Of a DNA stretch of 5,477 bases, positions 1 through 5,477 are shown one piece after another (the stretch's first letter is position 1; each line of letters begins with the position of its first letter). The notes beneath the pieces were generated by a model that saw only the letters and a program-made list of their open reading frames with translations, did not search any database and had not been told where the DNA came from. The translations under genes and the position numbers were made by a program. The stretch covers positions 1-5,477 of the forward strand of contig CAMFLN010000292.1 of assembly GCA_945957305.1 (NCBI GenBank), read 5' to 3'. The DNA comes from an uncultured Planctomycetaceae bacterium. GTDB lineage: Bacteria; Planctomycetota; Planctomycetia; Pirellulales; JACPPG01.

Positions 1-2
1 GG

Positions 3-1439
3 CATGGCCTGGACTTTTTTCCCACGATCTTCGAGCTGGTGGATTGTGACCAACTCAACGCCATCGCGGCTTGCGGGGGCTTTCCCACCCGCTACCCGCA
101 CTGGCGCTTTGGCATGGAGTACGAGCAACTTTCGAAGGGATACGCCTACGGCCTGCAAAAAATCTACGAGTTGGTCATCAACAACGACCCTTGCTACGCC
201 TATTTGATGAAGTCCAATGCGGCCACGGACCAGAAGCTGGTGATGGCGCACGTCTACGGGCATTGCGACTTTTTCAAGAACAATGCCTGGTTCAGCCATA
301 CTGACCGGAAAATGATGGACCAGATGGCCAATCATGGTAATCGCATCCGGCGGTACATGGATCGCTTTGGCGTCGGCGAGGTGGAGGAGTTTATCGATTG
401 CTGCCTGAGCATCGAAGACCTGATCGACGTCCATTCGCCGTTCATCAAGCGGCGCGACGAACGCCCGCGTTTCGACCTGCACCTGTCGGCCGACGAGGAC
501 GCGACAGCGCCAACAGGCCGGTTTGACGCCAAGAGTTACATGGACCCGTTCGTGAATCCGCGTGCGGCGCTGGCGGCGGACTGGGAAGCGCAACAGCAAA
601 AGCTGCGTAATGAAGAACGGTTCCCCCACGAACCGCTGCGTGATGTCATGCTGTTCGTGCTGGAACACGCCCCGCTGAAAAGCTGGCAGCTCGACGTGCT
701 CTCGATGCTCCGCGACGAAGCGTATTATTTCGCTCCGCAAGCGCAAACCAAGATCATGAACGAGGGTTGGGCCAGTTATTGGCACTCCACCATCATGACG
801 CGGCAAGGCTTGTCAGCCGCTGACGTGATCCATTATTGCGACCACCACTCAGGCACCATGGCCACACAGCCGGGACGCTTGAACCCGTACAAGCTGGGAA
901 TCGAGCTATTTCGCGATATCGAGGATCGTTGGAATTGCGGCCGGTTCGGCCGCGAGTACGACGAGTGCGACGATTTGGCGGCCAAGCGCAACTGGCACCA
1001 GGAGACGAATCTTGGCCGGCGCAAGATCTTCGAAGTCCGCAGCATTCACAACGATCTCACGTTTATCGACACGTTTTTGACTCTCGATTTCTGTCGAGAA
1101 CACAAGTTGTTCTCGTTTGGCTACAACCAGGAAGCGGACTATTACGAGATCGAGAGCCGCGAATTCCCCAAAATCAAACAGCGCCTGCTGTACAGTTTGA
1201 CCAATCGCGGGCAACCCTTGATCACAGTACGCGACGGCAATTACAAGAATCGGGGCGAGCTGTTCCTGAGTCATGAATACAACGGTGTCGAACTGCAATT
1301 GAACTACGCGCGCGACACCTTGCAAAACTTGCATCGTCTGTGGACGCGGCCGGTGCACATTGAAACCAGGCTGGAAGAAGTCACTACCGTATTGTCGTTC
1401 GATGGCAGCGAACATACGCAAAAACAGGCAACCGGCTAA
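3..1439 (+). CDS. spoVR: SpoVR/YcgB family protein, N-terminus cut by the window edge
   Basis: The frame is open from base 3 and ends at TAA 1437-1439, giving 478 visible residues. The first residues ([20 protein letters not shown]) already match the interior of the family, so the true start lies left of the window and the GTG at 39 is not the start. Family hallmarks are plain: [11 protein letters not shown], then [24 protein letters not shown] at about visible residues 88-94, [16 protein letters not shown], the [12 protein letters not shown] block at about 250-261, and [17 protein letters not shown] followed by GREYDECDD. The cytoplasmic family is named for a Bacillus subtilis spore-cortex protein and includes E. 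coli YcgB. Its biochemical activity is unknown. In many non-sporulating bacteria it is encoded beside a PrkA-type serine kinase and a DUF444 (YeaH) protein, which I would expect upstream. Planctomycetes do not sporulate, so a role in stress or starvation is more likely, by inference. No frameshift or missing motif is seen. Confidence 0.96.
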   Translation, partial: HGLDFFPTIFELVDCDQLNAIAACGGFPTRYPHWRFGMEYEQLSKGYAYGLQKIYELVINNDPCYAYLMKSNAATDQKLVMAHVYGHCDFFKNNAWFSHTDRKMMDQMANHGNRIRRYMDRFGVGEVEEFIDCCLSIEDLIDVHSPFIKRRDERPRFDLHLSADEDATAPTGRFDAKSYMDPFVNPRAALAADWEAQQQKLRNEERFPHEPLRDVMLFVLEHAPLKSWQLDVLSMLRDEAYYFAPQAQTKIMNEGWASYWHSTIMTRQGLSAADVIHYCDHHSGTMATQPGRLNPYKLGIELFRDIEDRWNCGRFGREYDECDDLAAKRNWHQETNLGRRKIFEVRSIHNDLTFIDTFLTLDFCREHKLFSFGYNQEADYYEIESREFPKIKQRLLYSLTNRGQPLITVRDGNYKNRGELFLSHEYNGVELQLNYARDTLQNLHRLWTRPVHIETRLEEVTTVLSFDGSEHTQKQATG

Positions 1440-1582
1440 ACCAACAGGAAGCATAACACTGGGGGCCCGTTTTTTTCGCGTCGCATCGTTAGCGAAGGTG
1501 TCTCGCAGGCACCGCAAGGCAGGCCGGCAAACGCTTTTGGTCAACCGGACTGTCTGGGAACGCTTGAGAGAGAGGTAAGTGT

Positions 1583-2050
1583 ATGACACTCGTGGCACAG
1601 GCTCGCTCCGCGCTGCAAGGTGCGAGTGGTCCCTTTCATCTTGGGCTCACCGAAGGAATGCAGCGGCTCGACTGCGACTTTGCAGCCCTCGACACGTTGG
1701 CCTGTTCGCTGACTCGTTTTCAGCTGGCAACCGACGCGCTGCGTACCAAGTCGCCGGAACAGCTCAAGCGCCTGGGCGAGGACTTATCGCGCCGCTTGAC
1801 CTACCTGCTCGAACCCATTAGCCCCATCGAATTCGACCGGGAGCAATGCGTGGTGCAGTTACGCTCGAATCCGCCGGAGCGCGACGAGGGGCGCACCAGC
1901 TATTACGAACTCGTGGCGCAGCGGTCCGGCACTGTTAGTCTGCACCGCTATGCTAAAACCCCCGGCGAAGTACGGGAGCCGATCCCCATGAACTTCACCC
2001 GGGAGGTCTTCTTTCGCCTGGTAAGCGATTTCTCGGCCGTGGCCGAATGA
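1583..2050 (+). CDS. Conserved-looking hypothetical protein, 155 aa
   Basis: The ATG at 1583 is preceded by AGAGG (1571-1575) at a 7-base spacing, which fixes the start; the stop is TGA 2048-2050. I cannot assign a function. The protein has no signal peptide and no membrane segment, so it is probably cytoplasmic. Residues about 35-75 look helical and include SPEQLKRLGEDLSRRLTYLL. Residues about 80-145 look strand-rich, with CVVQLRSNPP at 89-98, TSYYELVAQRSGTVSLHRY at about 105-123, and a closing NFTREVFFRLVSDF helix. The balance of hydrophobic and charged residues and the GC-rich third positions support a real gene. It resembles small planctomycete hypothetical proteins as I remember them, but I could not check this. 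It lies 143 bases after the SpoVR stop in the same direction, so co-transcription is possible but not shown. Its last 103 bases overlap a possible opposite-strand gene. Confidence 0.85.
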   Translation: MTLVAQARSALQGASGPFHLGLTEGMQRLDCDFAALDTLACSLTRFQLATDALRTKSPEQLKRLGEDLSRRLTYLLEPISPIEFDREQCVVQLRSNPPERDEGRTSYYELVAQRSGTVSLHRYAKTPGEVREPIPMNFTREVFFRLVSDFSAVAE

Positions 2051-2247
2051 ATCATGACCGGGTTGTCGCCAGCGCGGCTTTTTAGCAAGCGATAAACCGT
2101 CGGCGTCGCCGTGTACGGCGCCTGAAGGGACGTTGCAGTCGATAAACGCAGCTCGCCGGCCAGGAACTGCTCGGTCTCGCGCAGGAACTTCTGTCGCAGC
2201 GCGGTGGTGTTCCGTATTCGCTCGCGGCGGGGATTTGCCAGGATCAT
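1948..2247 (-). CDS. Possible small hypothetical protein, 99 aa, overlapping its convergent neighbour
   Basis: This minus-strand frame runs from ATG at 2247-2245 to TAG at 1950-1948. AGGGG lies 7 bases before the ATG. The part outside the neighbouring gene (about the first 66 codons) ends in G or C at roughly three quarters of codons. It also reads like a helical protein, for example RQKFLRETEQFLAGELRL. The plus-strand frames over the same bases contain stops and do not read like protein. The last 103 bases lie antisense to the end of the 155-residue gene. The two frames share their third codon positions there, so the GC bias in the overlap is not independent evidence. The reading could also be a relic whose true end was lost. 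No domain, signal or membrane segment is recognised. It begins just past a minus-strand terminator, so it would need its own promoter or readthrough. Confidence 0.45.
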   Translation of the reverse strand: MILANPRRERIRNTTALRQKFLRETEQFLAGELRLSTATSLQAPYTATPTVYRLLKSRAGDNPVMIHSATAEKSLTRRKKTSRVKFMGIGSRTSPGVLA

Positions 2248-2254
2248 AATGTTG

Positions 2255-2259
2255 CCCCT
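2255..2259 (-). promoter_or_regulatory. Probable ribosome binding site for the 99-aa frame
   Basis: Read on the minus strand the sequence is AGGGG, with a 7-base spacer before the ATG at 2247. This is the main local reason to prefer this start over the longer overlapping minus-strand frame, which would begin at a TTG near 2313. Confidence 0.4.
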
Positions 2260-2312
2260 GTTTCAGGACGCTGAGCCGCGGGTGCGACACGGCAGAGCGC
2301 GATGTGTGCAAT

Positions 2313-2349
2313 AAAAAAGGCCCGATATCACGCCTGTGACATCGGGCCT
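2313..2349 (-). terminator. Rho-independent terminator for the DUF1501 transcript
   Basis: On the minus strand, AGGCCCGAT pairs perfectly with ATCGGGCCT (9 bp). After one mismatch, GTGA or TCAC adds four more pairs around a 4-base loop (AGGC as read on this strand). The right arm runs into a six-T tract (complement of bases 2313-2318). The plus strand has no T run after the hairpin, so the element works in one direction. It ends transcription coming from the PSD1-DUF1501 side. It lies about 385 bases after the DUF1501 stop and just before the possible 99-residue gene. Confidence 0.85.
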
Positions 2350-2733
2350 ATCGCTAAGCCGTGCGGTCCATGAGCGGCCGGATGTCACGAGGGGGGTGGG
2401 TGAGAGAACCAGTGCCGCACGAGTGCGCGCATTCCCAGCACGAGGCGCGTGTCACGCGTAGCGATACGGTCATTCCAGCGGTCGATGACGCACGACTTCA
2501 TAGTAAAAGTGCTCCAGGCAGCGGCGTTTCAGCCGCTCAGGGTCAGGCGCGCCGTCCAATGCAAGATGGCGCTTTCCGACACGCGTTTCCGAGAGGAGTT
2601 ATCCTCGTCGGGCTGACGTACAGAGAAAGGGAGAGCCAACGAGCGAGCCAGGTTCGCGCGGACGCTTAAAGCCTACGAGCGCAAGAAGTTTGCGTATCCG
2701 CCGCAGACGGTAGTGCGTAGCGGAATTGCGGGC
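2350..2733. other. Gene-poor 3' region downstream of DUF1501
   Basis: This 384-base stretch lies between the DUF1501 stop and the terminator and holds no gene I can defend. On the minus strand the DUF1501 frame continues for 44 codons after its TAG, meets TAA at 2601-2599, then runs 42 more codons to TGA at 2472-2470. The second block contains the protein-like string PERLKRRCLEHFYYEVVRHR but has no ATG or GTG start, only a TTG at 2559. A small hairpin, AGCGGC/GCCGCT, lies at 2520-2537. The plus-strand frame 2361-2669 starts with GTG and has an unconvincing composition. The stretch may be a long 3' untranslated region, a gene relic, or a copy of a dispersed repeat. Confidence 0.4.
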
Positions 2734-4194
2734 CTAGGCCAGGATGTCGCGAATCACTTGCCCGGCGACGTCGGTCAGGCGGAAATCACGCCCCTGGAAA
2801 CGGTACGTGAGCCGGGTGTGGTCGATGCCGAACAGATGCAGCATCGTGGCGTGCAAGTCGTTCACGTGCACGGGGTTTTCGACTGCCTTGTAGCCCAGTT
2901 CGTCGGTGGCGCCATAGCTGATCCCCGGCCGAATACCGCCGCCGGCCAGCCACATCGAAAAGCCCTGCATGTGATGGTCGCGACCGTTTCCTTGCGCCAT
3001 GGGGGTGCGTCCGAACTCGCCGCCGTAGACGATCAACGTTTCATCCAGCATGCCCCGCTGTTTCAAGTCCTTGATCAGCGCCATCGCGCCGCGATCGACT
3101 TCAGCGGCGGTCCCTTTGACATGTTCCTTGACGCTGCCGTGATGATCCCAGTCACGATGATACAACTGGATAAATCGCACGCCGCGTTCGGCAAGTCGGC
3201 GTGCCAGCAGGCAATTCGCGCCGAAGGTACCGTCGGCCCCCTGCGTGCCATACATTTCCATGATGTGCCCTGGCTCGTCGGACACATCCAACAGTTGCGG
3301 CACGCTGGCTTGCATGCGAAATGCCATTTCGTACTGGCTGACGCGCGTCGAAATCTCCGGATCGTCGAGAACCTGGTTCGACTGGGAATTCAACGTCTTC
3401 ACGGCATCGACCAACTCGCCTTGCCGCGCGCGGTCGACCCCCGGCGGATTTCCCAGGTAGAGCACCGCGTCACCTTTCGAGCGGAACTCGACCCCTTGAA
3501 AGCGGCTCGGCAGAAATCCGCTGTGCCACATCCGCGCCGCGATCGGCTGCGCCTGGCCGAACTTACCCAGCGACGTCATGACAACAAAGCCGGGCAAGTC
3601 ATCGCTGTCGCTCCCCAAGCCATAAGTCAGCCACGCTCCCATCGACGGACGGCCCGAGATCGTCGTCCCGGTATTCATGAATGTATGGGCCGGGTCGTGA
3701 TTGATGGCATCGGTGTGCAACGAACGGATGATGCACATTTCATCCGCCACTTCGGCCAGGTGCGGAAAGATGCTCGAAATCTCTTGTCCCGACTTGCCGC
3801 AGCGCACAAACGGGTGCTGCGGCGCAAGGCACGTCAGCTTAGCGTTCTGTAATTGCGCGATCGGCTGCCCCTTGGTGTACGACTCGGGCATCGGCTGCCC
3901 GCTCATTTCGGCCAACTTGGGCTTATAGTCAAACGTTTCCAGGTGCGACGGCCCGCCGGCCATGTAAAGGTAAATAACCCGTTTGGCGCGGGGCGCGAAA
4001 TGCAACGGACGCACAACGCCCGGCCAGGGACCCGCGGCCGGCACGCTCGTCGCGTCCCCGGCGCGCAAGAGACTCTGATTTGTCAGCGACGCGAGCGCCA
4101 AGGCTCCCACACCGGCCCCCGCCCGCGTTAAAAACGCGCGGCGACAAATATCACGAGCCAGTTCTTCGCTGCTGTCGGCCACTGGATTATGCAT
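2734..4194 (-). CDS. DUF1501 family protein with Tat signal
   Basis: The 486-residue protein starts at ATG 4194-4192 with GAAGG (4208-4204) 9 bases upstream, and stops at TAG 2736-2734. Residues 17-37 form a twin-arginine signal: CRRAFLTRAG followed by an alanine- and leucine-rich stretch. Export in folded form across the cytoplasmic membrane is therefore expected. Family motifs follow in order: YMAGGPSHLETFDYKP (about 77-92), HTDAINHDPAHTFMNTG (160-176), GRPSMGAWLTYGLG (181-194), SGFLPSRFQGVEF (225-237), DWDHHG (348-353), YGGEFGRTP (390-398), GRDHH (404-408) and a C-terminal NDLHATMLHLFGIDH block. The histidine and aspartate clusters fit the distant relation of the family to sulfatases and alkaline phosphatases, with likely metal binding; the reaction is not known. 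It follows the PSD1/DUF1553 gene after 66 bases, so the two are probably one operon. The protein is full length with no damage. Confidence 0.95.
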   Translation of the reverse strand: MHNPVADSSEELARDICRRAFLTRAGAGVGALALASLTNQSLLRAGDATSVPAAGPWPGVVRPLHFAPRAKRVIYLYMAGGPSHLETFDYKPKLAEMSGQPMPESYTKGQPIAQLQNAKLTCLAPQHPFVRCGKSGQEISSIFPHLAEVADEMCIIRSLHTDAINHDPAHTFMNTGTTISGRPSMGAWLTYGLGSDSDDLPGFVVMTSLGKFGQAQPIAARMWHSGFLPSRFQGVEFRSKGDAVLYLGNPPGVDRARQGELVDAVKTLNSQSNQVLDDPEISTRVSQYEMAFRMQASVPQLLDVSDEPGHIMEMYGTQGADGTFGANCLLARRLAERGVRFIQLYHRDWDHHGSVKEHVKGTAAEVDRGAMALIKDLKQRGMLDETLIVYGGEFGRTPMAQGNGRDHHMQGFSMWLAGGGIRPGISYGATDELGYKAVENPVHVNDLHATMLHLFGIDHTRLTYRFQGRDFRLTDVAGQVIRDILA

Positions 4195-4260
4195 GTTTTA
4201 TTACCTTCGCCGCACGCAATGAGGAATACTCGCGGAACCTCTTTGCGCCAGGTGCAGCGA

Positions 4261-5477
4261 TCAATACCTGGTGATCGTTTCGTGTAAATTCAAAATCGCC
4301 CGCGCCACACTTGTCCAGGCCGCTAGCTCCGCCGGGTCTAGGTCCGCGGGGACGGGAGCTTCGCCGACGGCGATCAACTTACGAGCTTCGTCCTGATGCG
4401 CGGCGTAATACTGCTGGTGCTTATTGTGCAGTTCGGCCAGGACGCGCACCTCGTCCGTTGTGCCCCCGCGCGACAGGGCGCGGCGCAAGGCCCACTTAAT
4501 GCGGTCCTCGACGGAAACGTCTCCTTGCCGCAGCATGCTTTCAGCAAAGACGCGGGCCGTTTCGACGTAGATCGGGTCGTTCAACAGCACGAGCGCTTGC
4601 AGCGGCGTGTTCGAGCGGTTGCGTTCCGCCGTGCATTCCTCGCGCGTCGGCGCGTCGAACGCCAGCAAGCTGGGATGCAGGAACGTGCGGCACCAATACG
4701 TGTACAGTCCGCGGCGATACAGGTCCGCGCCGTGATCCGCTTCGTACTCTCGCACGGGAAAGTTGAGATGCGACCAATAGCCGCGCGGCTGATACGGCTT
4801 CACACTGCGACCGCCGATCGTATCCACCAGCAGCCCGCTGATGGCCAGAGCATCGTCACGCACCATCTCGGCATCGAGCCGAAAACGGCCCTGGCGGGCG
4901 AGATACAAATTATAGGGATCCGCGTGCAGCGCTGCGGCCGAAGCATGTGATGATTGCCGATAGGCTCGCGACGTGACGATCAGCCGCAGCACATGCTTCA
5001 CATCCCAATGGCTGTCGATCAACTCGCTGGCGAGCCAATCGACCAGTTCCAGGTGCACGGGCCAGGAGCCTTGCGCACCGAGGTCATCGAGCGGACTGGC
5101 CAGTCCGCGACCGAAGGCCAGTTTCCACAATCGATTTACAAACACCCGCGCGACCAAGGGATTGTCGCGCGACACCATCCATTGCGCCAGGTCGAGTCGC
5201 GTCGCGCGGCGCCCCTCGACCTGTAGCGGCCGCAAAAATCCGGGCGTCGCAGGTTGAACCACTTCCCCCGATTCGTTCAACCAATTGCCGCGCGGCAAGA
5301 CGCGCATCATCCGGGGTTCGCCGGCCATAGCGACCAACGTGCGCAACACACCAGCGTCGACCTCTTTGTGATTTTTTTCCAGCGCCGCCAATTGCTCGCG
5401 CGCCGGTTGCAGCGCGGGTGCCACGCTACGGTGGTATTTGGACAGCTGCGTCCGTTGTTCGTCGTTACGCCTGTCTC
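4261..5477 (-). CDS. PSD1/DUF1553 domain protein, C-terminal part only
   Basis: The frame is open to the right edge (last full codon 5475-5473) and ends at TAA... or equivalent stop at 4263-4261, giving 404 visible residues. Translation before the GTG at 5424 continues with family-like sequence (DRRNDEQRTQLSKYHRS), so that GTG is internal and the true start lies outside. DUF1553 hallmarks include LPRGNWLNESGEVVQPATPG, RLDLAQWMVSRDNPLVARVFVNRLW (in part), FGRGL, HLELVDWLASELI, VLRLIVTSRAYRQSS, RFRLDAEMVRDDALAISGLL, GGRSVKPYQPRGYW, LYRRGLYTYW, FDAPTREECTAERNRSNTPL and QALVLLNDPIYVETAR. The last residues, AAWTSVARAILNLHETITRY, are the usual end. Full-length members are about twice this long or more and carry an N-terminal cytochrome c-like PSCyt1 and a DUF1549 (PSCyt2) domain, which I would expect beyond the edge. 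They are thought to be exported or envelope proteins; the function is unproven. It is the upstream partner of the DUF1501 gene. Confidence 0.95.
   Translation of the reverse strand, partial: DRRNDEQRTQLSKYHRSVAPALQPAREQLAALEKNHKEVDAGVLRTLVAMAGEPRMMRVLPRGNWLNESGEVVQPATPGFLRPLQVEGRRATRLDLAQWMVSRDNPLVARVFVNRLWKLAFGRGLASPLDDLGAQGSWPVHLELVDWLASELIDSHWDVKHVLRLIVTSRAYRQSSHASAAALHADPYNLYLARQGRFRLDAEMVRDDALAISGLLVDTIGGRSVKPYQPRGYWSHLNFPVREYEADHGADLYRRGLYTYWCRTFLHPSLLAFDAPTREECTAERNRSNTPLQALVLLNDPIYVETARVFAESMLRQGDVSVEDRIKWALRRALSRGGTTDEVRVLAELHNKHQQYYAAHQDEARKLIAVGEAPVPADLDPAELAAWTSVARAILNLHETITRY

Noticed and set aside
1461..1496. GGGGGCCCG followed by seven T after the SpoVR stop, and TTCGC/GCGAA nearby
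   Set aside because: The T run is suggestive of a plus-strand terminator, but GGGCCC leaves no loop and the nearby arms are only 5 bp around a 12-base loop located after the T run. I do not call a terminator here.
906..1598. A 230-codon minus-strand open frame
   Set aside because: It is antisense to conserved SpoVR blocks and shows no domain; it is explained as a shadow of the SpoVR frame.
1859..2311. A 150-codon minus-strand frame starting with TTG
   Set aside because: It begins inside the tail of the terminator and has a poor start. Its composition is unlike a protein's, and it competes with the better-supported frame at 1948-2247.
2361..2669. A 102-codon plus-strand frame starting with GTG
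   Set aside because: There is no convincing ribosome binding site, the residue composition is odd, and no motif is present; the minus-strand reading of the same bases looks more protein-like.
2731..2740. Perfect 10-base palindrome GGCCTAGGCC over the DUF1501 stop codon
   Set aside because: It is short, has no loop, and is easily produced by chance in GC-rich sequence around a TAG; there is no second copy or regulatory context.
2713..3852. A 379-codon open frame on the plus strand
   Set aside because: It lies entirely antisense to the DUF1501 gene (except its first bases), whose motifs are unmistakable. The plus reading is rich in His, Arg and Gln and matches no family, as expected of a shadow frame in GC-rich DNA.

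Overview
The window looks like a stretch of a planctomycete chromosome, probably from the Pirellulales or a close relative. The main reason is the minus-strand pair of a PSD1/DUF1553 protein followed by a DUF1501 protein with a twin-arginine signal. That pair is greatly expanded in Planctomycetes. The base composition is moderately GC-rich, and codon third positions favour G and C.

Layout from left to right. Bases 3-1439 (+) hold most of a SpoVR/YcgB family gene whose first few dozen codons lie before the window. Bases 1583-2050 (+) hold a complete 155-residue conserved-looking protein of unknown function in the same direction. Bases 1948-2247 (-) hold a possible 99-residue gene that overlaps the tail of the previous gene on the opposite strand. 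Bases 2313-2349 form a strong intrinsic terminator acting on the minus strand. Bases 2350-2733 contain no convincing gene but do contain minus-strand stretches that read like protein. Bases 2734-4194 (-) encode the DUF1501 protein. Bases 4261-5477 (-) encode the C-terminal 404 residues of the PSD1/DUF1553 protein, which continues past the right edge.

The two halves converge on the 2050-2734 interval. The left half carries the SpoVR gene, which in many bacteria sits with a PrkA-type kinase gene and a YeaH/DUF444 gene; those would lie to the left, outside the window. The right half is one probable operon: PSD1/DUF1553 first, then DUF1501 after a 66-base gap, ending at the terminator about 385 bases past the DUF1501 stop. 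The exact biochemical roles of these DUF1553 and DUF1501 proteins are not established. Both point to the envelope and are often tied to polysaccharide or sulfated-polymer use.

I found no CRISPR array, tRNA, rRNA, insertion sequence or obvious defence system. The parts most worth a second look are the convergent junction at 1948-2350 and the gene-poor stretch at 2470-2733.
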